DNA of 64,000 bases from Mesorhizobium erdmanii USDA 3471. Its GTDB lineage: Bacteria; Pseudomonadota; Alphaproteobacteria; Rhizobiales; Rhizobiaceae. The stretch's first letter is position 1. Every line of letters starts with the position of its first letter. Below the pieces are notes generated by a model that was not told where the DNA came from, made no database searches, and saw only the letters and a program-made list of their open reading frames with translations. Location: NCBI RefSeq assembly GCF_000472705.1, contig NZ_AXAE01000008.1, positions 62,001-126,000 on the forward strand, given 5' to 3'. The translations under genes were made by a program, and so were the position numbers. Shown in pieces: positions 9,404 through 18,454 of this stretch.

Positions 9404-10921
9404 ATGAGCTACGCCGCATTCGAAGCCGAGGTCGCCAAGGTCAACGACATATTGTGCGCGGTGAACGTGCTTGTCTGGGATTCGCGTACCATGATGCCCT
9501 CGGCTGCGGCCGAGGCGCGCGGCAAGCAATTGGGCACGCTGGCGACGGTCGCACGCGAAATCGCTACTGGCGATACTATGCGCAAGGCGCTCGATGCTGC
9601 GCGCATGGAACTCATGGGAATGCCCGGAGAGCATCTTCGAAGGCACGCGCTCGATGACGCGGCAAGTGCCATCGCCACGCTCAGCCGCATCCCGGCACGA
9701 CTGGTGCAGGAGGCCGCGCAGCGGCGAACCGAGGGTCAGGCAGTCTGGATCAAGGCGCGTGCCGGGAACGATTTCGCTGCCTTCGCGCCGGTGCTCGAGC
9801 GAACCGTGGAACTGCAGCGCGAGATCAGCGAGCATGTTGGTTATGTCGACCATCCCTACGATGCGGCGTGCGGCACGTTCGAGCCCGATGTAACCTGGGC
9901 GCGGCTCAAGGATATTTACGCAGAACTGAAATCCACGATCGGGCCATTGCTCCAGGCCGCGCTGCAAGCACGGCCGGCACGCGTCGATATTCTGGAACGC
10001 ACGTATCCGATCGAAAAGCAGAAAGCGTTCTCGAAGACAGTGGCCACCACCATGGGGTACGACTTCGAGCGCGGCCGGCTCGACGACACAGTTCATCCGT
10101 TCGAGATTTCCTTCACGCGTGCCGACGCGCGCATCACCGGCCGCTTCCGTGAGAATTGGCTGCCTGGCGGCCTTTTCGCCGTCTGGCACGAGGCCGGCCA
10201 CGGCATCTATGAGCAGGGCATTTCTCCCGAGTTCACGCGCTCGGTCTTCACCACTGATCTCGTCAATCTCTACGCGGTCGGCGGCACCAGCTTTGGCATG
10301 CATGAATCGCAATCACGCCTGTGGGAGAACCGCGTCGGCCGCTCTCGGCGCTTCTGGGAGCAGAATTTCGGGACATTGCGCGCCGAGTTCCCCGACCAAC
10401 TCGCCGACGTCTCGGTCGCCGACTTCTGGCGCGCGGTGAATGCGCCACGTCCTAGCCTGATCCGGGTAGAGGCCGACGAACTCACCTACGACCTGCACAT
10501 CATCTTACGTTCGGAGATCGAGGCCGGATTGATGGACGGCAGCCTGCGTGTCCCCGACCTTCCGGCGATCTGGGCGGATAAGGTCCGCAGCTATCTTGGC
10601 CTCGATGTACCGACGGACACGCTGGGCGTGTTGCAGGATGTGCATTGGTCAGCAGGCATGATCGGATCCTTCCCGACCTACACGATGGGCAACATCATGT
10701 CCTCACAACTGTTCAAGGCGGCGACCAAGATGCCTGAGGTTGAGCGCGGCCTGGAGACCGGCGACTGTGCGCCGCTGAGGACGTGGCTGACGGATAAGGT
10801 GCATCGTCACGGCCGCTCGCTGACGCCAGCCGAAATCCTGAAGGCCGCAACCGGCAAGGTGCTAGGGACCGACGATTACATTGACGATCTCCGTCGCAAG
10901 GTGACCGAGTTGCACGCATAG
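9404..10921 (+). CDS. Carboxypeptidase M32
   Basis: A 505-residue metallocarboxypeptidase of family M32 (thermostable carboxypeptidase 1 type), close to the usual length of about 500. The zinc site HEAGH is at residues 262-266, followed by the family segment ESQSRLWEN. These cytosolic enzymes remove C-terminal residues from peptides. It lies 42 bases behind the DppF-type ATPase and on the same strand, so it is probably cotranscribed and hydrolyses whatever peptide the transporter imports. A preceding AGACG gives only a weak ribosome site. Confidence 0.93.
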   Translation: MSYAAFEAEVAKVNDILCAVNVLVWDSRTMMPSAAAEARGKQLGTLATVAREIATGDTMRKALDAARMELMGMPGEHLRRHALDDAASAIATLSRIPARLVQEAAQRRTEGQAVWIKARAGNDFAAFAPVLERTVELQREISEHVGYVDHPYDAACGTFEPDVTWARLKDIYAELKSTIGPLLQAALQARPARVDILERTYPIEKQKAFSKTVATTMGYDFERGRLDDTVHPFEISFTRADARITGRFRENWLPGGLFAVWHEAGHGIYEQGISPEFTRSVFTTDLVNLYAVGGTSFGMHESQSRLWENRVGRSRRFWEQNFGTLRAEFPDQLADVSVADFWRAVNAPRPSLIRVEADELTYDLHIILRSEIEAGLMDGSLRVPDLPAIWADKVRSYLGLDVPTDTLGVLQDVHWSAGMIGSFPTYTMGNIMSSQLFKAATKMPEVERGLETGDCAPLRTWLTDKVHRHGRSLTPAEILKAATGKVLGTDDYIDDLRRKVTELHA

Positions 10922-11262
10922 CGCCTGCATGGATAGGCTTCGTGTCATCGATAATCACCATCCCGAGCGATTCAGAGATTTCATCAGGCACGAGACTCTT
11001 GGGACCTTGCTCAGCATGCAAGAGATGAGTTGGACGCGCTTGTTGGACGTTACGCGGAGTTTGACCGTTCGAACCGGCGGATCGCAATGTCTGCTCAGTG
11101 GCGCTAAACGGGCGGTGTCAGATGGCTCCTTTGAGGCGCAAAGCTGGCGTCCTCCAAGCACCATCAGGATCCAAGCCGGTGTCCAGACTGAATGTCAGCC
11201 AACGCAAACCCCACGCTGCTTGCGCCTCTTCCCGGATCATTCCGCCACAGCCAAACATCCCG
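10922..11262. other. Intergenic stretch without a supportable gene
   Basis: This 341-base gap separates the M32 gene from the convergent FadR-type regulator. Open frames exist on both strands but none has a ribosome site, a recognisable domain or the codon bias of the neighbours. No clear terminator hairpin with a T-run was found. Base composition is a little lower in GC than the flanking genes. Confidence 0.5.
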
Positions 11263-12015
11263 CTACAAGCTCGCGCGCAGGTCCTCAGCGGCGATGTCCA
11301 ACAGCCGGTTCATCGCGGCCCTTGCCCCAGCCGTGTCGCGCATACGGATCGCCTCGAGCACCGCCTGATGCGCGGCAAGCGCCCGCGACTGCGCTTCCAT
11401 CAGCCTGTTGGTGACGAGGAAGGACGCGCTCAGCGCCGCTTCCAGCATCCCGATCAACCCTTTCAGCACGACGTTGTGGCTGGCGGCGATGACGCTGCGG
11501 TGGAAGGCCAGGTCGGCCCGGCAGACACTGTCGAGGTCGTGCGGGATTGAATCGCGCATGGCGTTGAAAGCGGTCTCAATCGCCGCGAGATCGGAGCCGG
11601 TGCCGCGCCTGGCGGCAAGCTCGGCGGCGGCCGGTTCAAAGATGCGGCGTGCCTCGATCAAGCCGGAAATCAGCTCGCTGTCGTTCTGGATATCGGGATG
11701 CCAACTCAACACCACGGGATCAAGCAAGCGCCAGTCATCGCGCGAGAGCACGCGCACGCCGACCCGGCGCCGCGCCTCCACCAGCCCCTTTGCCGACAGC
11801 ACTTTGACCGCTTCGCGCACCGAGGTGCGGCTGACGCCGAGCATGGCGCAGAGCTCTTCCTCGCGCGGCAGCACGTCGCCTGGCCGGTAGGCGCCGCCAA
11901 GGATGCGGCTGCCCAGCACATTGACCACGGAATCGTGGATGCGGCTGCCGCCGCCGCCCTCTGTTTCGACGCGGCGCAACGAACCGTCCTCAGCCACGCC
12001 AAGGTCAGATGCCAT
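11263..12015 (-). CDS. FadR-subfamily GntR transcriptional regulator
   Basis: A 250-residue regulator. The winged helix spans about residues 25-95, with LPREEELCAMLGVSRTSVREAVKVL and a wing ending in RRRVGVRV. The C-terminal FCD effector domain follows with LIEARRIFEPAAAELAARR and a metal/ligand-binding histidine pattern (FHRSVIAASHN). FCD regulators usually sense sugar acids or other carboxylates. It sits at the end of the minus-strand part of the sugar-acid locus, next to an SDR and a galactonate-dehydratase-like enzyme. By analogy with DgoR-like proteins it probably represses this locus (inference). Confidence 0.9.
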   Translation of the reverse strand: MASDLGVAEDGSLRRVETEGGGGSRIHDSVVNVLGSRILGGAYRPGDVLPREEELCAMLGVSRTSVREAVKVLSAKGLVEARRRVGVRVLSRDDWRLLDPVVLSWHPDIQNDSELISGLIEARRIFEPAAAELAARRGTGSDLAAIETAFNAMRDSIPHDLDSVCRADLAFHRSVIAASHNVVLKGLIGMLEAALSASFLVTNRLMEAQSRALAAHQAVLEAIRMRDTAGARAAMNRLLDIAAEDLRASL

Positions 12016-12080
12016 CGTTTCTCAACCCTTCTCCAGACTGCGACTCATAGGCGCGACCGGCGCGCCGCGCAACGCGGCCG

Positions 12081-12857
12081 TCAGTCATGATAGAGCACCG
12101 AGCGGCCGCCATCGATGACGATGCAGGCGGCGTTGAGGAAGGGCGCCTCGTCGGAGGCGAGGAACAGCGCCGTCATCGCCACCTCCTCGGGTTTGCCGAT
12201 GCGTTTTTGCGGATGCAACTCATAGGTACGCCGCCGCTCCGCCTCGGGGTCCGGAAACGTGTTCCAGTAATCGACGGCGATCTGCGTCTCGATATAGCCG
12301 GGCGCGATGGCGTTCACCCGCACACCCCTGGCGGCGTAGTCGATGCCGAGCGCCCGGGTCAGGCCCAGGAGTCCGTGCTTGGCGACAGGGTAGGGGAAGC
12401 AACCGGGGATGATCGAGAAACTGTGCGTGGAGGCAATGTTGACGATCGAGCCGGCGCCCTGGTCGAGCATGGCCGGCAGCACCGCCTTGCTCATGCGCCA
12501 GACGCCGTCGAGATCGATGTCGAAGCAGCGTCGCCATTCGGCTTCGCTTGTCTCTAGCGGATCGTGGAAGACGTTGACGCCGGCATTGTTGACGAGGATA
12601 TCAACCCTGCCGAAGGTTTCCTTCGTTAGCCGGGTGACGGCTTCGACGGAAGTAGTCAGGCGCACGTCGCATGGTACAAACAGGGCGCTTGCCCTGTTTG
12701 GCGAAAGATCCTTTGCGACCGCTTCGCCGGTCACCTCGTCGATCTCGGCGATGACGACCTTGGCGCCTTCGCGATAGAAGGCCCGGGCGATCGCCTCGCC
12801 GATGCCGCGCCCGGCGCCGGTTATGATCGCGACCTTGTCCTGCAGGCGTCCGGTCAT
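12081..12857 (-). CDS. SDR family NAD(P)-dependent oxidoreductase
   Basis: A 258-residue classical SDR with TGAGRGIGEA near the N-terminus, NNAGVN, the catalytic Ser, YPVAKHG (Tyr/Lys) and a C-terminal IDGG. I chose the ATG at 12857 because GAGGA lies five bases upstream; the open frame extends to 13079, but that part is out of frame over the enolase gene. The gene follows the galactonate-dehydratase-like gene by 41 bases. Likely roles in such a locus are a sugar or sugar-acid dehydrogenase (for example galactose or gluconate type), which cannot be settled from sequence. Confidence 0.88.
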   Translation of the reverse strand: MTGRLQDKVAIITGAGRGIGEAIARAFYREGAKVVIAEIDEVTGEAVAKDLSPNRASALFVPCDVRLTTSVEAVTRLTKETFGRVDILVNNAGVNVFHDPLETSEAEWRRCFDIDLDGVWRMSKAVLPAMLDQGAGSIVNIASTHSFSIIPGCFPYPVAKHGLLGLTRALGIDYAARGVRVNAIAPGYIETQIAVDYWNTFPDPEAERRRTYELHPQKRIGKPEEVAMTALFLASDEAPFLNAACIVIDGGRSVLYHD

Positions 12858-12898
12858 TTGATCCTCATCATGGTCCATGCTCAAACAATGGGCCATCC

Positions 12899-14071
12899 TC
12901 ACCAGTCGACGATGGTGCCGTCCGGCATCACGGCGTTCTGCGTGTGCAGCTCCTCGGGCGCGAAGGGATAACGCGCGCAAACCGCCTCGTCGACCTCGAT
13001 GCCGAGGCCGGGCGCGTCCGGCACCTGCCAGAACCCGTCGACCATGCGGATCGGACCCTTGACCACGTCGAAATACCACGGCACCGCGCCGACCATTTCC
13101 TCCTGGATGATATGGTTCGGCGTCGAGACGGCGAAGTGCAGGGCGGCGACGCCGGCGATCGGCCCGAGCGGATTATGGGGAGCGATGCCGACGCCGACGG
13201 CCTCGGCATGGGCCGCGATCTTCTTGGCCTCGGAGAGACCGCCGCAATGGCAGATGTCGGGCTGGATGATGCTGACCGCACTGGCTGACAGCAGTTCGAT
13301 GAACTCCGCGCGTTCGACGAGCCGTTCGCCGGTTGCCAGCGGCACCGGGGTGCGGGCGGCGAGCGCCTTCAGTCCGGCCGTATCACCGGGTGGCAATGGC
13401 TCCTCGACGAACATCGGCCGGGCGGGCGCGAGGGCCTCGATATAGGCAAGTGCGGCGGAAACCGAGGCCGGGCGGCCATGAAAATCGATCATGATCTCGA
13501 TGCCCGGCCCGACTGCCTTGCGAAGCGCTTCCATCAGCCGCGCCACCTTGTCCACATCGGGAAGCGGCGCGTGGTAGTGGGTATAGGGGATGAACACCGC
13601 CTTGAAGGCACGATAGCCTTTCTCGACCACGGCAAGCGCCCGATCGACCAGCGGATCGGTCTCCATCGTCTCGTAGACGGCGCGCATGTCGCCAAGTCCG
13701 AGATGGGTGTAGACGCCGACCTTGTCGCGCACCTTGCCGCCAAGCAAGCGCCACACTGGCGCGCCGAAATGCTTGCCCATGATGTCCCACAGTGCCATCT
13801 CGATGCCGGAGATCGCGCTCATGCCGATGGCGCCCAGCCGCCAGAACGACTGCTTGCGCATGGCGCGCACGGCCTGTTCGATGTCGCGAGGGTCACGCCC
13901 GACGATCAGCGGCGCCAGATCCTCGACCGCGCCGACCACGGCCCTTGTCTTCCATTCCAGTGTCGCTTCGCCCCAGCCGTGCAGCCCAGGCTCATCGGTC
14001 AGCACCTTGACGAACACCCAGTTTCGCATTTCCGCATTGACGACGCGGGTCTCGATGCTTGTGATCCTCAC
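12899..14071 (-). CDS. Mandelate racemase/enolase-superfamily sugar-acid dehydratase (galactonate dehydratase-like)
   Basis: A 390-residue enolase-superfamily enzyme. Features shared with D-galactonate dehydratase (DgoD) are IDFHGR (metal-ligand strand), VEEPLPP, ATGERLVER, IIQPDICHCGG and IAPHNPLGPIA with its catalytic His. These enzymes dehydrate aldonic acids to 2-keto-3-deoxy acids using Mg2+. The start chosen is GTG at 14071, with GGGAG seven bases upstream, rather than a TTG at 14089. A sugar ABC transporter diverges from it. Galactonate is the natural guess, but other sugar acids are possible because subgroup specificity depends on few residues. Confidence 0.85.
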   Translation of the reverse strand: MRITSIETRVVNAEMRNWVFVKVLTDEPGLHGWGEATLEWKTRAVVGAVEDLAPLIVGRDPRDIEQAVRAMRKQSFWRLGAIGMSAISGIEMALWDIMGKHFGAPVWRLLGGKVRDKVGVYTHLGLGDMRAVYETMETDPLVDRALAVVEKGYRAFKAVFIPYTHYHAPLPDVDKVARLMEALRKAVGPGIEIMIDFHGRPASVSAALAYIEALAPARPMFVEEPLPPGDTAGLKALAARTPVPLATGERLVERAEFIELLSASAVSIIQPDICHCGGLSEAKKIAAHAEAVGVGIAPHNPLGPIAGVAALHFAVSTPNHIIQEEMVGAVPWYFDVVKGPIRMVDGFWQVPDAPGLGIEVDEAVCARYPFAPEELHTQNAVMPDGTIVDW

Positions 14072-14375
14072 CTGGAAACTCCCGCGCAATCGCTTAATAG
14101 ATCATATCTATATGGCACGTTAGTCGACTTTGGCGGCTTGTTCAACGCCAATTCTGATGCTGCGATGCACCAATACGGGCCGTTTTGATGTTATAAGCGT
14201 TTGAGAAAGGCGTTGACAGTCGTATTAAACATAGTATCTATAAGTCAGTTTGATCCGATCTAGATGACGACATCGATCTCGGATCGGGCAAGTCCCGTAG
14301 GGAGAGGTTTGCTTGCAGTCCGACATGGCTGCGGCGCCGCGACGGGCGCAATTCACCATTCGTTGGGAGGACGAC
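14072..14375. promoter_or_regulatory. Divergent promoter of the sugar-acid locus
   Basis: The 304-base gap is AT-richer than its neighbours. A plus-strand promoter is visible: TTGACA at 14213-14218, with TATCTATAA starting at 14235 at about the right spacing. Two related palindromes are present: ATAGAT-CAT-ATCTAT at 14097-14111, close to the dehydratase start, and ATAG-TAT-CTAT at 14231-14241, overlapping the presumed -10. They are good candidates for operators of the nearby FadR-type regulator (inference). Confidence 0.5.
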
Positions 14376-15353
14376 ATGAAATCCATGAAGCAGTTTGCAA
14401 TCGCCGCGCTTGCGGCGGCCACTTTTGCCTCGGCGGCCGCTCCGGCTCTGGCAGATTCGACCGGCATCGGCGCCATCTATCTCGACGACGTGGGTTTCTA
14501 TGCCGCCGTGCGCAAGGGCATCCAGGACGGCGCCACCTCGATGGGCAAGAAGGTCGACCTGCTCGAGACGAATGCGCGCGCCGATCCGGGCGCCGAAGCC
14601 TCATTCATCGACCGCTTGATCTCGGCCAACGTCAAGGCGATCGTTCTCTCCGCCGTCTCCGCCGACGGTTCGGTCCGCGCCATCAAGCGGGCGCATGAGG
14701 CCGGTATTCCGGTCGTCTGCTACAACACCTGCATCAACGATGCCGACATGAAGAAGTATGTCTATGCCTACGCGGTCGCTGATCCCACGGAGTTCGGCCG
14801 TCAGCTCGGCGACGTCGCGGCCGACTATTTCGTTGCCCAAGGCATCAAGGAACCGAAGATCGGCGTGCTGAACTGCGAATTCGTCGAAGTCTGCGTCAAG
14901 CGTCGCGAAGGCTTCGAGGCTGCGCTCAAGGCCAAGGTTCCGGGCTACGTCATTTCGGCGAACCAGCGCGGCACGGTGCTCGATGACGCCGTTTCGGTGA
15001 GCGACCAGATGCTGTCGGCCAATCCGGACATCAACGCGTTCTTCGGCGAGGGCGGCGATGCCGGCACCGGCGCGGTGCGCACCATCAAGCAGCGCGGCCT
15101 GACCGGAAAGGTCGTCGTCTTCGCTGCCGACATGACATCCTCGGCCGCAACCGAACTCGCTGACTTCTCGGTGATGAAGGCAATCGCCGACGTGTCCGGC
15201 CAGGGCATCGGCAAGCTGGCGCTCGAACAGGCGCTGAACGGCGCCGAGGGCAAGAAGGCCGCCGATATCATCGTGCCCATGGGCATATCGATCTTCAAAT
15301 CGGCCGACGATGCCAAGAAGTGGCTCGAAACCCACAAGGACGGCCTTTCCTGA
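14376..15353 (+). CDS. Sugar ABC transporter substrate-binding protein (RbsB-like)
   Basis: A 325-residue periplasmic protein of the ribose-binding/LacI-like fold. The signal peptide runs from MKSMKQ through an Ala-rich core to an ALA site near residue 24. The mature part has the expected repeated beta-alpha layout, with ANVKAIVLSAVSADG and the GIPVVCYNTC segment. It contains four cysteines, unusual for this family, which might form disulfides. The ATG at 14376 is preceded by GGGAGG at five bases; an upstream in-frame ATG at 14313 would bury the signal peptide. It is the first gene of the plus-strand sugar operon. Confidence 0.9.
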   Translation: MKSMKQFAIAALAAATFASAAAPALADSTGIGAIYLDDVGFYAAVRKGIQDGATSMGKKVDLLETNARADPGAEASFIDRLISANVKAIVLSAVSADGSVRAIKRAHEAGIPVVCYNTCINDADMKKYVYAYAVADPTEFGRQLGDVAADYFVAQGIKEPKIGVLNCEFVEVCVKRREGFEAALKAKVPGYVISANQRGTVLDDAVSVSDQMLSANPDINAFFGEGGDAGTGAVRTIKQRGLTGKVVVFAADMTSSAATELADFSVMKAIADVSGQGIGKLALEQALNGAEGKKAADIIVPMGISIFKSADDAKKWLETHKDGLS

Positions 15354-15485
15354 TCGCATCCTCCCAGCCATGCGATGCTGGCCGCCGCACCCCGGCGGCC
15401 AGTCCTTTCGGGAAACAACTTTTCGGCAAACCGCCAATCTCGGATACTGCCCACGGCCGAAAGGGCCGGGGTTCGGAGCCTGACC

Positions 15486-16535
15486 ATGCCAAAGATGCTT
15501 GCCGCCTACCTCCCAGGCAATTCCACCGTCGACCTGCGCGAAATCGACCGTCCAAAGCCTGGCATCGGCCAGGTGCTCCTGAAGATGAAGGCGTCCGGCA
15601 TCTGCGGCAGCGACATCCACTACATCTACCACAAGCATCTCGGCGACGATCCGCGCACGTCCTACCAGGGCGTCGTGGCGGGGCATGAGCCGGCTGGGCA
15701 GGTTGTCGAGCTTGGCGCCGGTTGCCGGCATTTCAAGCCGGGCGACCGTGTCGCCGTCTATCACATTTCCGGCTGCGGCTTCTGCCGCAACTGCCGGAAG
15801 GGGTTCCAGATCTCCTGCACCGACCCGCAGCGTGCCGCCTATGGCTGGCAACGCGACGGCGGCCATGCCGAATATCTCGTCGCCGACGAGCGCGATCTCG
15901 TGCATCTGCCCGACACACTGTCCTATCGCGACGGCTGCTTCATCTCGTGCGGCGTCGGCACCGCTTACGAGGCCGTGCTGCGCGGCAATGTTTCTGGCAG
16001 TGACGCGGTGCTCGTCGTCGGCCTCGGGCCGGTCGGCATGGCGGCGCTGATGCTGGCCAAGGGTCGTGGCGCACGCCTGGCGATCGGCGTCGATACTCAG
16101 CCCGATCGAGTCGAGACGGCGAAGAAGCTCGGCCTGCTCGATCACGGTCTGGTCGCCGGACCGGACGCGCTCGGCGCCATCAACGAATTGACCAAGGGCG
16201 GCGCCGGGGTCGCCATCGACTGCTCAGGCAATCCGCACGGCCGGGTGCTGGCGCTGCAAACGACGCGCACCTGGGGGCGCTGCGTCTATATCGGCGAAAC
16301 CGGCAAGGTCGAGTTCGACGTCAGCGACGACCTTCTGCACCGACAGCGGACCATTTATGGCTCGTGGGTGACCAGCGTCCACAATATGGACCAGTGCTGC
16401 GAAGACCTCGACGCCTGGGGCCTGCATCCGCACGACATCATCACCGATGCCTTCCCGCTGGAAAAGGCGCCCGAGGCCTATGCACTGATGGCCGGCGGGC
16501 GCTCCGGAAAAGTCATCGTCGAATTTCGCGACTGA
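15486..16535 (+). CDS. Zinc-dependent alcohol dehydrogenase (MDR family)
   Basis: A 349-residue medium-chain dehydrogenase. The catalytic zinc region SGICGSDIHY and GHEPAGQVVELG are present, followed by the structural-zinc cysteines of GCGFCRNCRKGFQISC and a Rossmann segment VVGLGPVGMAALM. The family covers sorbitol, threonine and sugar dehydrogenases. Placed between the binding protein and an aldose-1-epimerase, it most plausibly oxidises the imported sugar or polyol. It begins 132 bases after the binding protein, with GGAG ahead of the ATG. Confidence 0.9.
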   Translation: MPKMLAAYLPGNSTVDLREIDRPKPGIGQVLLKMKASGICGSDIHYIYHKHLGDDPRTSYQGVVAGHEPAGQVVELGAGCRHFKPGDRVAVYHISGCGFCRNCRKGFQISCTDPQRAAYGWQRDGGHAEYLVADERDLVHLPDTLSYRDGCFISCGVGTAYEAVLRGNVSGSDAVLVVGLGPVGMAALMLAKGRGARLAIGVDTQPDRVETAKKLGLLDHGLVAGPDALGAINELTKGGAGVAIDCSGNPHGRVLALQTTRTWGRCVYIGETGKVEFDVSDDLLHRQRTIYGSWVTSVHNMDQCCEDLDAWGLHPHDIITDAFPLEKAPEAYALMAGGRSGKVIVEFRD

Positions 16536-16538
16536 GCG

Positions 16539-17429
16539 ATGGCGGATATCGAAATCGCAAATGAAGCGCTCGGTCTCACCGTCACCACGACCGGCGGAGC
16601 GATCTGGCGGTTCTTTTCGCGTTCGAGCGGGGTGGAGACGCCGCTGTTTCGTGAGCCTCCGCCAGGGCCGGGACGTGAAGCGTTGAAATCCGGTTGCTTT
16701 CCACTGGTGCCTTTCGGCAACCGGGTGCGCAGCAACCGCTTTTCCTTCGAGGGCCTGGAGTATTCGCTCGAACCCAACATGGACTGGGACAGGCACTATC
16801 TGCATGGCGACGGCTGGACCGGCGAATGGCAGATCGTCAGCCACACAAGCACCGAGATCGCACTAGCGTTCAGTCACTGCGACAGAACGCCTTACGCATA
16901 CGATGCTGAGCAACGCTTTTCGATCAGCGGCCCCACATTGACGACGACATTGTCCGTCACCAATCGCGGAGAGTTCGCGTTACCGTTCGGCCTCGGCTGG
17001 CATCCGTATTTCCCGCTGACACATGGCACCACGCTCAAGGCGGCCGCTCGCTCCTGTTGGGATGAGGATTCTTCCTGGCTGCCGACCGTCGAGCATCCGG
17101 TTGCCGCCGATATCGACTTCGCCCGACCGCGCGGCCTGCCGCGCCGCTGGCTCAACACGGTTTTCGAGGGTTGGAACGGCGGGGCTGAAATTGACTGGCC
17201 GGAGAGCGGGATTTCCCTGGCGATCGATGCCGATCCCATCTTTTCCCGCTATCTGGTCTTCGTCTCCGATCCGGCCTTCGATCCCGGCTACGACTATGAT
17301 TTCTTCTGTTTCGAACCAATGAGCCACAGCGCCGATGGGCATAACATGGCCTCCGGCGGCGGGCTGGTAAGGCTGGCCCCAGGTGAAAGCCTCATTGGTT
17401 GCATCCGCTACACATGCCACCGGCCCTGA
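16539..17429 (+). CDS. Aldose 1-epimerase family protein
   Basis: A 296-residue galactose-mutarotase-fold protein. It has the segment FPLVPFGNRVRSNRF, the substrate-pocket histidine region HGDGWTGEW, LGWHPYFPL and the catalytic-glutamate area FCFEPMSH near the C-terminus. Such enzymes interconvert alpha and beta anomers of a free sugar, which prepares the substrate for a stereospecific dehydrogenase. The start is three bases after the ADH stop, so the two are certainly cotranscribed and likely act in sequence. Confidence 0.88.
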   Translation: MADIEIANEALGLTVTTTGGAIWRFFSRSSGVETPLFREPPPGPGREALKSGCFPLVPFGNRVRSNRFSFEGLEYSLEPNMDWDRHYLHGDGWTGEWQIVSHTSTEIALAFSHCDRTPYAYDAEQRFSISGPTLTTTLSVTNRGEFALPFGLGWHPYFPLTHGTTLKAAARSCWDEDSSWLPTVEHPVAADIDFARPRGLPRRWLNTVFEGWNGGAEIDWPESGISLAIDADPIFSRYLVFVSDPAFDPGYDYDFFCFEPMSHSADGHNMASGGGLVRLAPGESLIGCIRYTCHRP

Positions 17430-17443
17430 CGAGGAAGATTGCG

Positions 17444-18433
17444 ATGAGTGCAACCACAACCAGCCGTCGGCGCGGCTTTCGCCTGTTCGCGCTCGACATG
17501 AACGAGATCGGCCTTATCGTCATCCTGCTCGTCCTCTATTTCGGCTTCGGCGCGACCACCAATGGATTTCTCTCGGCCAACAACCACCTTTCGCTGCTGC
17601 GCGACGCGGCTTCCATCGCCATTGCCGCCTGGGCGGTGACGCTGATCATCATCGCCGGCGAAATCGACGTCAGCGTCGGGCCGATGGTCGCCTTCACCTC
17701 CGTCTGCCTAGCCTTCATGCTGAAGGCCGATGTCAACGTCGTACTCGCCATCCTGGCGGCGCTTGCCATAGGCGGCGCGCTCGGCACCTTCGCCGGATCG
17801 TTGCGCGCCTATTTCGGGGTGCCGTCCTTCGTCGCCACGCTCGGGCTATGGAGCGCGCTGCGCGGCATGTCGTTCTTCACCACCAACGCGCTGCCCGTAA
17901 CCTTTCCGGACAACGCATTCCTCGACATCCTTGCCGACAACATGTTCGGCATCCCCACTTCGGCCGTCGTCATGCTGGTGCTGTTTGCCATCTTTTCCTT
18001 CGTCAGCCAGAAGACCGCCTACGGCCGGTCGATCTTCGCCGTCGGCGGCAACGCCAATGCCGCGGAACTGTGCGGCATCAATGTCGCGCGCATCCGCGTG
18101 CTGATCTTCACCACGTCGGGCGTGATGGCGGCACTTGCCGGCGTGCTGTTGACCGCGCGGCTCGGCTCCGGCAATGCGGGTACCGCCTCCGGCCTCGAAT
18201 TCGACGTCATCGCCGCCGTCGTCATCGGTGGCACGGCGCTGTCGGGTGGGCGCGGCTCGATGCTCGGCACGCTGCTCGGCGTCTTTGTCATCACGCTGAT
18301 CGGCAACGGGCTGGTGCTGCGCGGCATCAACCCATTCTTCCAGGAAGTGGTGCGCGGCGTCATCATCGTCGCCGCCGTGCTCGCCAACATCCTGGTCACG
18401 CGCTATCGCGAACGCCGCATTTTCGGCGCGTAA
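17444..18433 (+). CDS. Sugar ABC transporter permease (RbsC-like)
   Basis: A 329-residue polytopic membrane protein of the ribose/xylose/galactoside (BPD_transp_2) family with about eight to ten hydrophobic segments. The family motif GRSIFAVGGNANAAELCGI and the IGGTALSGGRGSMLGTLLG segment identify it. The ATG at 17444 follows GAGGAAG by seven bases; earlier in-frame ATGs lie inside the epimerase gene. It partners the ATPase 21 bases downstream. Confidence 0.92.
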   Translation: MSATTTSRRRGFRLFALDMNEIGLIVILLVLYFGFGATTNGFLSANNHLSLLRDAASIAIAAWAVTLIIIAGEIDVSVGPMVAFTSVCLAFMLKADVNVVLAILAALAIGGALGTFAGSLRAYFGVPSFVATLGLWSALRGMSFFTTNALPVTFPDNAFLDILADNMFGIPTSAVVMLVLFAIFSFVSQKTAYGRSIFAVGGNANAAELCGINVARIRVLIFTTSGVMAALAGVLLTARLGSGNAGTASGLEFDVIAAVVIGGTALSGGRGSMLGTLLGVFVITLIGNGLVLRGINPFFQEVVRGVIIVAAVLANILVTRYRERRIFGA

Positions 18434-18454
18434 CGAAAAACGGGAGGATCAGCT

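Noticed and set aside
8948..10312. Long minus-strand frame (454 codons) opposite the DppF and M32 genes
   Set aside because: Antisense shadow; the plus-strand genes have complete motifs.
14601..16145. Long minus-strand frame (514 codons) opposite the sugar-binding protein and ADH
   Set aside because: It is antisense to two well-supported genes, has no family features and shows the composition expected of a GC-rich shadow frame.
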